Virus record (IMG/VR): IMGVR_UViG_3300033149_001335
Location: 1 to 41,147 of that record
DNA: 41,147 bases
Direction: 5' to 3' (one strand)
Source: a virus
In this document: positions 22,565-32,154 of the stretch, piece after piece
How positions within the stretch are numbered: position 1 is the first letter of the stretch
Layout: each line of letters starts with the position of its first letter
Made by a program: the position numbers and the translations under genes
The notes under the pieces: generated by a model
Seen by the model: only the letters and a program-made list of their open reading frames with translations
Told to the model about the DNA's origin: nothing
The model's database searches: none

Positions 22565-25500
22565 ATGAAATTATTTAATGATATTAAAGATACAATATTC
22601 AATTTCTTACAATCTATATTATCTATAGAATCTAATCAGGTGGTCAAAACTGTATTATATCTAATTCCTATTATATCTATAATAATCATCTGTCTATTTC
22701 TCAATGTTAATATATTTATAATCATATTCCTTATTATTATCTATTCAGTTATAGTTTGGACATCTCTACATTGGAAACGAGTTGTTAAGTGGATTAAATC
22801 TAATAAGAAGAAATCAATGGTTGTTGGTGTGGCGGTATCTTCGTTATTAGGTGGATGTTTGGTACTGTTTGATTTACAAGAACTTCCTACAACTAACTTT
22901 ATTACTTTATATGAACGTGGTTCGACATACAACATATATTATAACTCAGATACAGAACAATATTACTCCCATCTCTTTTCAGGAGATGTAAACTATCAGA
23001 ATGAAACAGGAGTTTACAATCCTATCAACACAACAATACAGGTATTACCTCAAGACCATCCAGCACGTCAATATGGCTATGCTGCATATGCAAATAGGGG
23101 ATTATATGCAGTATATTTCAAACAGAACGCCCAAGATGATTATCCCATTTGTTTTGCTTATAATCGTGGTGATAGTAATGTTACCCATGCATTAAGAAGT
23201 AAACTTATCGGTGTTGGTTATTATGACCCTTCATCTGGACATGACTATACTATTCTTCAAACTGTATTAAATAGTCAGGGTACGATGGATGGAAACACAG
23301 GAACTTACAGCAATATCCTTTCGGGTGTGGATGCCGAATGGGTATATGGAAAGTATGGATTAAAAGAAGACCTTATTATGTCCAATACTACAAAAACATT
23401 ATTACAGAATCATCCTCCATCCGATTATGGATATAACAATCAGAACTCTTATGTTGTGATAGTTACTAAGATGGATTACAAAAACGTATATTCATACAAT
23501 GGTAGCACAAACATCTCAAGTAATTTCACATTCCATAACGGGATTAAATTCAAGGATGCTTTAGGCAAGGTTCTTTTCGCTATGCCTACTGGTTTTGTTT
23601 ATGAACAGAATAATAAGAGTTCTGTAAACGATTTGATTTATCGCCTTGTGCGACATAATGGGGAATATTATTTATTGTCTGGTATTAAGGCAACGACTCT
23701 TAACAATATGGAATTTCCTGTTGTATTTGACCCTGCTGCAGATATAACTGCTGAGAGTGATGATGGTATAATTATTACGGGTACTGATGCTAATTGGGAT
23801 AATATTAGGGATGCCACAACTGGTACTGCAGATTCAAGTGTTGCAAGTACTCTTAGTGCAGTAAAAGCAATTTTATCCAAAAGTCAATATCAAATCTCTC
23901 GTACGTTTTTCGAGTTTGATACATCAAATCTCCCTGATGGTGCCACTATTAATACCCTGCATCTTTTTATTTATGGCACAGCAACAATATATGGTTCTGA
24001 TGATACAATTGTAATAGCAAGTTCCCAAGGAGAAGCATTGGACAATGATGATTTTAACAATATAGATTTTAATACACCATATAGTAGTGAAGTGACTTCT
24101 TGGACTGCAAGTAATTGGAATGATATTACTCTAAATCAGGATGGTAAAGATGCTGTAAGTCTTGTTGGAAAAACTTATATGGCTTTGGTGAACCATGATT
24201 ATGATTATTTAGATAGTGACCCTCTTGTGAATAATGGTGTTGGGTGTTATTTTTCTGAGGAGACTGGTAAAGAACCTTATTTGAATATCACATATTCAAT
24301 ACCAAATACTGCTCCAACTTTTAGTGGAGAAATACCATCTGCCGATTCTGGTGATATTGGTATATCGCCTACTATGAATATCACAATCTGGGATGATGAT
24401 GATGAAGATACTACAATAGATTGGTATTATAATGCGACTATTGGTTCTGGTTCATGGACACATATTGACCATTATACAGGACATCCTGCGGATACCTCAA
24501 ATACCACAACTGCGACATCTGGAATTAATCAATATAACCATTGGTATAATATAAAAGTTACCGCAGACGATGGACAGACCGGTGGAAATTCTACAAAAGT
24601 ATGGAAATTTAAGACTATAGATTACACTCCAGACACTCCTGCAAGTTTTGTATCAACAGCATATTTGTATAAACAAATTAATTTAACATGGACAGATGAC
24701 ACAGAAGCGGATAGCACACGTGTAGAATGGAATCCAGATGCTGATGGAACTTGGAATGTTGATGACCACTCATTCTTGTATAATGGTTCTGCTGAACAGT
24801 ATGAGCACACTGGTTTACATCCAAACAAGGATTATTTTTACAAGGTATGGTCATGGAACTCTACACAGGGAGTTTGGAGTTCAGGTTCAATAAGTAGTGA
24901 AACAATAGGGAAAGCTCCCATATTGTACACATTAACAACTCCTTTTTCTACATTAGAGTTTAACTTGCAAAATAACACTAATAACATAGAACCAACTGGT
25001 CAAAATGTAGCTGTCTATGCAATTAATATTACAAATAATAACAGTAAATACATGGATTTGGATATTAGGTTAAATGAAACAACAATTGATAATGTTTCTC
25101 TCTACTATAATATTGAGTATGATAATAGCTCATCTAACTGGGCAATATATTCGGCTACAACTAATATTACTTGCATGGATGAAAGTGGTTCTGTTTATTG
25201 GAGATATTGTATAGGGGATACAAAAACAAAGCCAGGTATTACATATTATAATGGTAGTATATATACCCAATTAACAACTAGCCCTTGCAATTTTACCAGA
25301 TTAAACGCATCAACAGAAACGATGTCTGCTGCGGAAAGGACAATGGCAGCAGTAGATTTAGACCAAATTTTGTATTCTACGCCATTACACTCAAATGGAT
25401 ATACTTATTGTGCTACTCCTGGGGCAGTAGAAGGTCACTGTGTAATATCATGTCATTACTCTAACAATTTAACACTTATATGGGAAAGTGATACAAAAGA

Positions 25501-28500
25501 TTTAAACGGCATAGATTATTACACAAGAATATATTCACAGCTTGCAATGGCAGATGGTATTCTATTATGGATGGATGACAACTGGAATGTTGTTGCATTG
25601 GGAAATCTAACACAGTATAATAGTAGTTTTCATACTGATTGGGACGAATATGGGAGGACATATTCCAATCATATGGTAGCCGAATCCAATTCAAGTGTTA
25701 ATTTATCAAAAGATGTTTTATGGACTGCCAATGCAACTGGGACATTTGATGAATATGGTGGTGTATCTGTCCATGATGGTATTGTGTATGTGTCACCAAA
25801 GGATGCATATTTGGAAAGTTTTCCTGGTCATTCAGGTATGTCTGCAATTTATTTGAATAATGGTACAATAAAATGGCAGGATACAGTTGACATTAATTCT
25901 GACAGCACACCGACTTATTGGAATGGATATTTGTATACACAGAGTTTAAGTGATGGGAATAATAATTCAATATACTGTCTTGATGCATCTGATGGTTCAT
26001 TGGTGTGGTCACATAACATAAGTCACACAGATGGAGGGGTTGGCTGTATTGGTTCAGTTTCAAATGATGGAATAATAGTAACATCATGTGATGGATATTT
26101 ATACGCATTTTATGCGATGAATGGTACTGAACTATGGAATGTCAATCTCTATGGTGAAGAGTCATATTCTGCTGGGATAGCTCCATTGACCATAAACAAC
26201 AGCGTGTATATAATTAATGCTGATACGGCAACTTCTTCATCCATTTTTTATTCGTATAATCTGCATAATGGAACTAAAAACTGGGAAGTAGTTGATGGGG
26301 GATCACATTGGGATAGTAACCCATGTGCTGTAAATTATGGTGGTAATAAGGAAAAACTATATAATTATTCATTACAACTCGATGATGCTCTAGCACCTGG
26401 AGAATCTTGCACACTATATTTATGGGCTGATTTAGATGGGAACATGACTTCTGATTTTTCGAGGTACATAAATATTACATTATCTGCAAACGAAGAGGGC
26501 TATGAAACAGAATATGTTGAGGTTGAAGCGTGGTTCAATCTATCAAATACAGGTGATTGGTCAAACACGGCTCCAACAATCACAAATCCTGGGCCTGTCA
26601 ACGGTGCAACAGGGCAAAGCCTGACTCCAACCATCAACGCTACGATTTGGGATGTTGACGGGAACACTACAACAATCGACTGGTATTATTCATTGGACAA
26701 CAGCAGTTGGACTTTCCTTGCCCATGTTACAAACCATCCGGCGAACACATCCAACAGCACTACCGCAACTTTTGCAGATTCTTATAATACTAAATATTAT
26801 TGGAATCTGACTGCGAATGATGGACATGACAACACGACTTCGACCGTGTGGAATTTCACAACCTTAGATGCTACGCCTGATGTCCCTACTGGGTTTTCTG
26901 CTACAAACATCAGTTCATCTCAAATAAACCTTGGATGGACTAAGGGAACGAATCATGTAGACACTACCTATATTGAGCGTAATGCTACCGCAGTAACGGT
27001 TTGGGCACGTGGTGCAGGCACAATGATTTACAACGATACAGGTACAGCCAAAAGCGATACTGGACTTGATGCGGACACCCATTATTACTACCAAGCCTGG
27101 AGTTATAATGCAACACAGAACGTCTACAGCATAACAAATGATAGTGTTGATAATATGACACAAATCACTTCTTCTTTAAGTGTTTCTTTGCCGTTTCCAA
27201 CCAATAACAGCCAAACAGTTCTTACGGGTATTGGTAATCTTTCCGTACTTATCAAAAGTACAGGTAGCTGGAATATTTCCCTATATGATAATTCTACTCG
27301 TACATTGCAGGCGTATGCATCTGGTGCAAGCAGTTCGAATGTTGTGCAGTATTGTGATGTTACATCTGCTTTGTATTATGCATTTGACAAAAGTTATACC
27401 TGGTATGTAAATGCTACCGATGGGTCTACTTGGGACAATAATACTTATTATTTTACTACTTTTAACGGGAGTGGATTTGTTTATTTGGATAACACATCGG
27501 TAAATACAGATACTAATATGTCAACATTGTGTGGTCTTGATAATACAGAACCATATGTTTATGCATTGGATAGTGTTGGCAAGAAACTTGTTGCATATTC
27601 TTATAAAAATGGTACATTAGAAAAAATCACTGAGACAACATTACCAGATTCACCAGATGAGGTTTATAAAATGGGTGTTGGTAATTATATTCATATTACA
27701 ATAAAAGTTCCAGCGGCTACTGACATTATTAGAAATTTAGCATATGATTTCGATGGAAATTCATTTACACTTTTACATAATAGATTATCAGGACTTGCTG
27801 ATGCTATTACTATTAATGATGTTGATGTAATTGAAAATGGTACAGGAGATTGGCTTTTTTACTCTATTACATATCCTGGTGTTAGTGATTTTGTCAGAAT
27901 ACTTGAGTTTAACGGTACAGAATACAATTCTGGTGAGGCAATAGATGAAATAGCAACATTTTATTCAAGAATATCAGTTATGGAAACTGCTACTACCTAT
28001 CTCTGTGCAATTGATTCATCTAATGATATTCAACTATTTACATTCAATGAATCTGGTACACATGAATTTGTTTATAAAAGTACGTATGCTGGTACATATC
28101 TTGACATCACTAATGATAATCTTTATTTTTATGGAGTATCGGATACATCTTTAGATATTTGTTCAGTTAATGATACATATAATTTAGTTCCTGAATATTC
28201 ATATATTGACAGTGGTGTGAGTGTAACAACAATTGATGATAAATCATTTATCGGTTCATCAGATGGTAATTTACTTTCATATATTTTTGAAGGTGGAGAG
28301 TTTACAGAGCAACAAAGTGTTTCGATGGTAAATAATACTAAATCTGTTTATGAAATGGGCGGTTTTGGTTCTTATCTTGTTTCTGCTTGTGAAGAAGGTG
28401 GTATTCATCTTTATGGTTATGAACTCGTGCGTGTTGCTCCACCTGTAATTGATTTGATTTATGCTGGTGACCCATCTAAATACAGTGTAACCCGTGATGG

Positions 28501-30952
28501 AACCATTCGATATGTGAATCAGTCATATAATAATCAGACTTTTTGTAATGTCACTGCGAATATTACTGTTCCTGATTATCGTACTATGGGACGTTATTTC
28601 AAAACAACTGACGATGATATATTTATCCCGTCTGGCAATCTTACTGATGGCGATACGGATTACGTCCATGAACAGAACCACAGCCTTATAGCAACCCAAT
28701 GGGAATGTACATATACAGGTGAGTACAGTCAGATCAGTGGGTATCTTATAGGATCTGGAATGTGTCCTCCGTGGGTGGGTTATGCTATCTATACGGATAA
28801 CGCAGGTAGCCCAGGGACACTTCTTGGTTTTACTGAAAGGGATTGGCCTGGGAGCGATACATTCACTGAAGACCAGCGTGATAATGTTGGTGTTTTATAC
28901 TACCCACCATGTACAAGAGTATGGTTCACTGGCGACATAGCATATGATGGCTCTGGGATTTCCACTAACTCAATTACTCTTACAGATGAAACTGATTACT
29001 GGCTTGTGATTGCTACTAATGACAGTTATGGTTACACAGGATATGGATATACTTATAGTAATGATATTTACTGGTTACTTGGAAACAGTCTTGGCGATAC
29101 TTGTTATGTCAAAACTGCACCATATAACATCAGTTCAGATATGAACTTCAGTAATGTCACCAGTCCAACTTGGAGTAATCATGCAACAGCCCATTATGCC
29201 TGTATTTATGCAATTGCAAACAGTACCTATAATACTGTTCCGACTGTAGATATTGCATCTGCAACACTTCATTGGTATAACAATAGTGTTAATACTTGGA
29301 ATATGAGCATGACAGAAATAGGAGATACTGGGAACTGGACTAAAAATGTTTCAGGTCTCACTTTTGGTAATTGGTACACGTTTGATATTACGGCATACGA
29401 TGAACTTGCTGATGATGTTACATATGAACATTATCGTTATTTGATTGAGGGGACTACAGAATATATAGAATTTCAATGTAATGTTCCTTATGAAGATGAG
29501 GGGGGACACCAGGGCTATAATTCAACATCTACATTATATCGGAATGATTCTATATTGTACATTGAAAACCGTTCATATGGTACTGATACTTGGTATGGGG
29601 ATGATGAACATATGGAAGATGTATTGCCCCATGAACAGGGTGTAGATGGTACTGCTGACGACACAGGTGGTTGGGTGACTGGACTTCCTGGCGATACATT
29701 TCAAGCTCGTCATTGCCTGAAGTTTGCAGGTGCATGGTGGGATGATAATATTACTATTGAAAATACAGTAAACCTTACGAATGTTTATGTGCATTTATGG
29801 GCTGGTGGCGGTGTTAACTGGGACGATATGCGTATTCATTATGGACGTATGACCACATTGTATGATTTCGGTTGGCTTGATTTGACAGAAAACGTAGGCG
29901 AATCCTGGAACTATCTTGAACTTGGTACAAACGCTTCAACTCGCACAACTCACGTTATCACTAACTCTCCTGCGACATTTTCTGACCCATCTGGTACTGA
30001 TAATACTGCTCGGCTTGTCTGTGAATATATTAATATATCTCAAGGAATAGACAAATCTACATTTGGCAGTAGCAGCATTTATAATTTCTTCTTAGGATAT
30101 GACAATAATGGCAGTCTTGCCTGGTCAAAAGAGAGTGCTATACTTCTTAACAACCGCAGTTTCCTGAGTTTCCTTATTTTCAATATCCCACAAGACATTT
30201 ATGATGGAACGAATACGTCAACAGACTCGGATGGTGACGGGTTATCTGACTATCATGAGATGAATGTCTCTTTTACTCATCCATTTTTAGTTGATACTGA
30301 TGGGGATGGAGTTAATGATAACATAGATGCGTATCCAAATGATTATACTAAGTCAGAGTATGATACCATAATCCGCACAAACGGGGTTGATTATTTCGTG
30401 TGGATAGGAGAGAATGTTTCGGCATACTCTATTAATTCTACTATGTCTAGTGATGGATGTAGTTTTGATGAAGCAAATGAATATATAGCAATTTGGAACT
30501 CATCTGGTTCTTGGGACTCTAATTGGTATGTAGATGATTTATGGTATCAATATCATGGTGCAAATGCATCTGGCAATAATTTTACTATCCACACATTCGA
30601 TATCCTAAAGGTCGTTCTCACAGATTCTGGTGATGTTACTATTAATATGATTCGTAATTCTAATATAGATTATACTACAGCTAGAAATGTATCACTTACT
30701 AATACTACTAATGTTGGTGCTAACTATGTTGGCTGGACTGATGATGCTTCAACTACTCTAAATGATATTGCTGATACAATGATAACAACTCTATTAGATA
30801 ATGGAGAGTATCTTTGTCTATGGAATGAGACTAACTATGCTTGGGATTTCTTTATAGTAGGATTCTATGAACCTGCTATTGCCGTTCTTGAAGACGATGT
30901 TATTATGATTAAAGTAGAAGATCAAGAGTATATTGAGATAGGTGGTAAGTAA
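22565..30952 (+). CDS. Giant membrane-anchored surface protein, propeller/Ig/FN3 mosaic
   Basis: The 2795-residue protein begins with three hydrophobic segments (about residues 29-47, 49-68, 84-102). The third follows KKK and ends LLGGC, so a lipoprotein-type signal is also possible. Next comes an RHS/teneurin-like beta region ending EFPVVFDP (about 390). An FxFDTSNLP beta domain follows (about 400-580), then Ig-like plus FN3 modules (580-780). A PQQ-type propeller spans about 1050-1245, with repeats such as SIYCLDASDGSLVW. A second Ig/FN3 pair occupies about 1335-1530 and a second propeller-like region about 1640-1955. TSP3-like calcium repeats DSDGDGLSD and DTDGDGVND lie at about 2553-2595, before two C-terminal beta domains. 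N-x-S/T sequons are extremely frequent, as in archaeal surface glycoproteins. GGGAG precedes the ATG. It may be a host-attachment fibre or a protein displayed on infected cells. Confidence 0.7.
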   Translation: MKLFNDIKDTIFNFLQSILSIESNQVVKTVLYLIPIISIIIICLFLNVNIFIIIFLIIIYSVIVWTSLHWKRVVKWIKSNKKKSMVVGVAVSSLLGGCLVLFDLQELPTTNFITLYERGSTYNIYYNSDTEQYYSHLFSGDVNYQNETGVYNPINTTIQVLPQDHPARQYGYAAYANRGLYAVYFKQNAQDDYPICFAYNRGDSNVTHALRSKLIGVGYYDPSSGHDYTILQTVLNSQGTMDGNTGTYSNILSGVDAEWVYGKYGLKEDLIMSNTTKTLLQNHPPSDYGYNNQNSYVVIVTKMDYKNVYSYNGSTNISSNFTFHNGIKFKDALGKVLFAMPTGFVYEQNNKSSVNDLIYRLVRHNGEYYLLSGIKATTLNNMEFPVVFDPAADITAESDDGIIITGTDANWDNIRDATTGTADSSVASTLSAVKAILSKSQYQISRTFFEFDTSNLPDGATINTLHLFIYGTATIYGSDDTIVIASSQGEALDNDDFNNIDFNTPYSSEVTSWTASNWNDITLNQDGKDAVSLVGKTYMALVNHDYDYLDSDPLVNNGVGCYFSEETGKEPYLNITYSIPNTAPTFSGEIPSADSGDIGISPTMNITIWDDDDEDTTIDWYYNATIGSGSWTHIDHYTGHPADTSNTTTATSGINQYNHWYNIKVTADDGQTGGNSTKVWKFKTIDYTPDTPASFVSTAYLYKQINLTWTDDTEADSTRVEWNPDADGTWNVDDHSFLYNGSAEQYEHTGLHPNKDYFYKVWSWNSTQGVWSSGSISSETIGKAPILYTLTTPFSTLEFNLQNNTNNIEPTGQNVAVYAINITNNNSKYMDLDIRLNETTIDNVSLYYNIEYDNSSSNWAIYSATTNITCMDESGSVYWRYCIGDTKTKPGITYYNGSIYTQLTTSPCNFTRLNASTETMSAAERTMAAVDLDQILYSTPLHSNGYTYCATPGAVEGHCVISCHYSNNLTLIWESDTKDLNGIDYYTRIYSQLAMADGILLWMDDNWNVVALGNLTQYNSSFHTDWDEYGRTYSNHMVAESNSSVNLSKDVLWTANATGTFDEYGGVSVHDGIVYVSPKDAYLESFPGHSGMSAIYLNNGTIKWQDTVDINSDSTPTYWNGYLYTQSLSDGNNNSIYCLDASDGSLVWSHNISHTDGGVGCIGSVSNDGIIVTSCDGYLYAFYAMNGTELWNVNLYGEESYSAGIAPLTINNSVYIINADTATSSSIFYSYNLHNGTKNWEVVDGGSHWDSNPCAVNYGGNKEKLYNYSLQLDDALAPGESCTLYLWADLDGNMTSDFSRYINITLSANEEGYETEYVEVEAWFNLSNTGDWSNTAPTITNPGPVNGATGQSLTPTINATIWDVDGNTTTIDWYYSLDNSSWTFLAHVTNHPANTSNSTTATFADSYNTKYYWNLTANDGHDNTTSTVWNFTTLDATPDVPTGFSATNISSSQINLGWTKGTNHVDTTYIERNATAVTVWARGAGTMIYNDTGTAKSDTGLDADTHYYYQAWSYNATQNVYSITNDSVDNMTQITSSLSVSLPFPTNNSQTVLTGIGNLSVLIKSTGSWNISLYDNSTRTLQAYASGASSSNVVQYCDVTSALYYAFDKSYTWYVNATDGSTWDNNTYYFTTFNGSGFVYLDNTSVNTDTNMSTLCGLDNTEPYVYALDSVGKKLVAYSYKNGTLEKITETTLPDSPDEVYKMGVGNYIHITIKVPAATDIIRNLAYDFDGNSFTLLHNRLSGLADAITINDVDVIENGTGDWLFYSITYPGVSDFVRILEFNGTEYNSGEAIDEIATFYSRISVMETATTYLCAIDSSNDIQLFTFNESGTHEFVYKSTYAGTYLDITNDNLYFYGVSDTSLDICSVNDTYNLVPEYSYIDSGVSVTTIDDKSFIGSSDGNLLSYIFEGGEFTEQQSVSMVNNTKSVYEMGGFGSYLVSACEEGGIHLYGYELVRVAPPVIDLIYAGDPSKYSVTRDGTIRYVNQSYNNQTFCNVTANITVPDYRTMGRYFKTTDDDIFIPSGNLTDGDTDYVHEQNHSLIATQWECTYTGEYSQISGYLIGSGMCPPWVGYAIYTDNAGSPGTLLGFTERDWPGSDTFTEDQRDNVGVLYYPPCTRVWFTGDIAYDGSGISTNSITLTDETDYWLVIATNDSYGYTGYGYTYSNDIYWLLGNSLGDTCYVKTAPYNISSDMNFSNVTSPTWSNHATAHYACIYAIANSTYNTVPTVDIASATLHWYNNSVNTWNMSMTEIGDTGNWTKNVSGLTFGNWYTFDITAYDELADDVTYEHYRYLIEGTTEYIEFQCNVPYEDEGGHQGYNSTSTLYRNDSILYIENRSYGTDTWYGDDEHMEDVLPHEQGVDGTADDTGGWVTGLPGDTFQARHCLKFAGAWWDDNITIENTVNLTNVYVHLWAGGGVNWDDMRIHYGRMTTLYDFGWLDLTENVGESWNYLELGTNASTRTTHVITNSPATFSDPSGTDNTARLVCEYINISQGIDKSTFGSSSIYNFFLGYDNNGSLAWSKESAILLNNRSFLSFLIFNIPQDIYDGTNTSTDSDGDGLSDYHEMNVSFTHPFLVDTDGDGVNDNIDAYPNDYTKSEYDTIIRTNGVDYFVWIGENVSAYSINSTMSSDGCSFDEANEYIAIWNSSGSWDSNWYVDDLWYQYHGANASGNNFTIHTFDILKVVLTDSGDVTINMIRNSNIDYTTARNVSLTNTTNVGANYVGWTDDASTTLNDIADTMITTLLDNGEYLCLWNETNYAWDFFIVGFYEPAIAVLEDDVIMIKVEDQEYIEIGGK

Positions 30953-30953
30953 T

Positions 30954-31334
30954 ATGACTATTGGTTTTCCATTTCCTGTGTGGGGTTATGTATATGATTC
31001 TAGTGGTGATTTAGTCGATGATGGTATAGTTACTATAACTGGTGATTCTGGAGTATCTGATAGTGTGGATTCGTCTGGTAGATATATAATAAATATAATG
31101 GATTATGCATCTAGTGGGGACACTATCACTATAACTGGAGATTGTCTTGGCGAGACTTATTCTAGTTCTTTTAAGATTATTACTTCTAATCCAGGCAAGA
31201 ATTTAGATATCAATCTCCAAGAGGCAGTAAACCCTAATAATATCTATATAAATACTCATCATAAGTATGGTAATGAATTGTATATATTTACACCTTACGA
31301 CACTGAATCATGGTGTAAGACGAGTGATTACTAA
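30954..31334 (+). CDS. Transthyretin/CarboxypepD-reg-like beta protein
   Basis: This 126-residue protein contains FPVWGYVYDSSGDLVDDGIV, TVDSSGRYIINI-type strands and GDTITITGDCLGE. It is the common beta-sandwich in which a G-x-V-x-D-x-x-G strand is followed by a D-x-x-G-x-Y strand, as in carboxypeptidase regulatory-like and transthyretin-like domains of surface proteins. The start at 30954 was chosen over GTG 30942 because AGGTGG sits just upstream and this ATG follows the previous stop by one base. It probably assists or extends the adjacent giant proteins, perhaps as a fibre-associated subunit. Confidence 0.55.
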   Translation: MTIGFPFPVWGYVYDSSGDLVDDGIVTITGDSGVSDSVDSSGRYIINIMDYASSGDTITITGDCLGETYSSSFKIITSNPGKNLDINLQEAVNPNNIYINTHHKYGNELYIFTPYDTESWCKTSDY

Positions 31335-31534
31335 TGGCGACTATCTGTGCATATTATAACACAGCAACATTTGATAATAGTTATTTTGATTGTTATGATA
31401 CAACTAATATACCAAATACAATCACGGTAACAACATCACAAAGACACAAATCTACTATAACATCATCAGAACATAATAAGTCAACTGTAACCTCAACTGA
31501 GAGGAATGTAAGTAATATATCTACATCAGAATAG
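31334..31534 (+). CDS. Small Thr/Ser repeat protein
   Basis: This 66-residue protein starts at a TAATG overlap with the preceding gene. After an N-terminus with two cysteines (ICAYYNTATF, YFDCYDTT), it carries about three 10-residue repeats, TVTTSQRHKS, TITSSEHNKS and TVTSTERNVS, ending NISTSE. Such repeats could form a short beta-solenoid or fibrous stalk. No known family. Its position suggests a fibre accessory. Codon and composition look coding, but the evidence is modest. Confidence 0.45.
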   Translation: MATICAYYNTATFDNSYFDCYDTTNIPNTITVTTSQRHKSTITSSEHNKSTVTSTERNVSNISTSE

Positions 31535-31551
31535 ATAAAGAATGGAATATA

Positions 31552-31749
31552 ATGATTTTAACTCAATTTATGATAAATGTTAATATAGATAGAGAATATT
31601 ATTCAGAAATCGATTTAAAGGCACCAAAGAGCCGTTCTGACGCACATGGAGTGTTTCTGAATGGTAGAAGCAGGGTAGAGAGTCGAAGTGTCTCAAATCG
31701 CTTGTATGACCCCTTTAAATGGAAAATAGGATTAAGAGGAATATTATGA
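31552..31749 (+). CDS. Small protein of unknown function
   Basis: The 65-residue frame (MILTQFMINVNIDREYYSEI onward) has an Arg/Ser-rich centre (SRSDAHGVF, RSRVESRSVSNRLYDPFKW) and no recognised domain. Base composition rises in GC between about 31620 and 31720, unlike its neighbours. The ribosome site is weak, and a competing ATG at 31542 opens a 13-codon frame (MEYNDFNSIYDKC). The stop overlaps a downstream ATG, which slightly favours it as a real gene. It could equally be a remnant of imported DNA. Confidence 0.3.
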   Translation: MILTQFMINVNIDREYYSEIDLKAPKSRSDAHGVFLNGRSRVESRSVSNRLYDPFKWKIGLRGIL

Positions 31750-31820
31750 TAGGAACTTATGAAGCAGGAAACATATTTAAAACTACTCTACAGCAGAGTA
31801 TGAATATAGGGAGAGTATAA
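31746..31820 (+). CDS. 24-residue ORF resembling the start of the next gene
   Basis: ATG 31746 (ATGA overlap with the preceding frame, AAGAGGA at 31733-31739) encodes GTYEAGNIFKTTLQQSMNIG and stops at 31820, one base before the next ATG. It loosely matches the next gene's start, LTKYVRGNTWRTRVSYLSG. It may therefore be a truncated duplicate, or a real leader peptide. Confidence 0.3.
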   Translation: MIGTYEAGNIFKTTLQQSMNIGRV

Positions 31821-31821
31821 T

Positions 31822-32136
31822 ATGACATTAACAAAATATGTGAGAGGTAATACATGGAGAACAAGAGTGAGCTATCTATCTGGTAATACTCCAATAGATT
31901 GCTCTTCTAATATCGCAAATCTTACAGTTGAAGCACCAGACGGTTCGACTTATATGACTGGGATTACTGGTCAGCATGTGAGTACGGGAATTTATCAGTA
32001 TTATTTAAGTACTCAGAGTACAGATGATCTTGGGATATATGTTTGTAGCTGGGAATCTTGGTTTGATTACCAACATCCATGGAATTATTCACCTAAAGTT
32101 GAGAATGAAGCTATACAATTGGTACATGTAAAGTGA
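31822..32136 (+). CDS. Small Ig-like beta protein, baseplate or fibre accessory
   Basis: This 104-residue protein has alternating strands: YVRGNTWRTRVSYLSGNTPI, ANLTVEAPDGSTYMTGIT, STGIYQYYLSTQSTDDLGIYVCSWESW, and ends QLVHVK. The V-x-x-P-D-G-S-x-Y and T-G-I-Y-x-Y-x-L pattern is that of small Ig-like or BppU-like domains of baseplates and adhesins (two cysteines at about residues 27 and 75 could pair). GGGAG precedes its ATG. It directly precedes the tape measure gene, so it is more likely a tail than a head component. Confidence 0.5.
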   Translation: MTLTKYVRGNTWRTRVSYLSGNTPIDCSSNIANLTVEAPDGSTYMTGITGQHVSTGIYQYYLSTQSTDDLGIYVCSWESWFDYQHPWNYSPKVENEAIQLVHVK

Positions 32137-32154
32137 AGTGTAATAAGGATATAA

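Noticed and set aside
31542-31583. 13-codon frame MEYNDFNSIYDKC
   Set aside because: Too short and unsupported; mentioned only as competition for the start at 31552.
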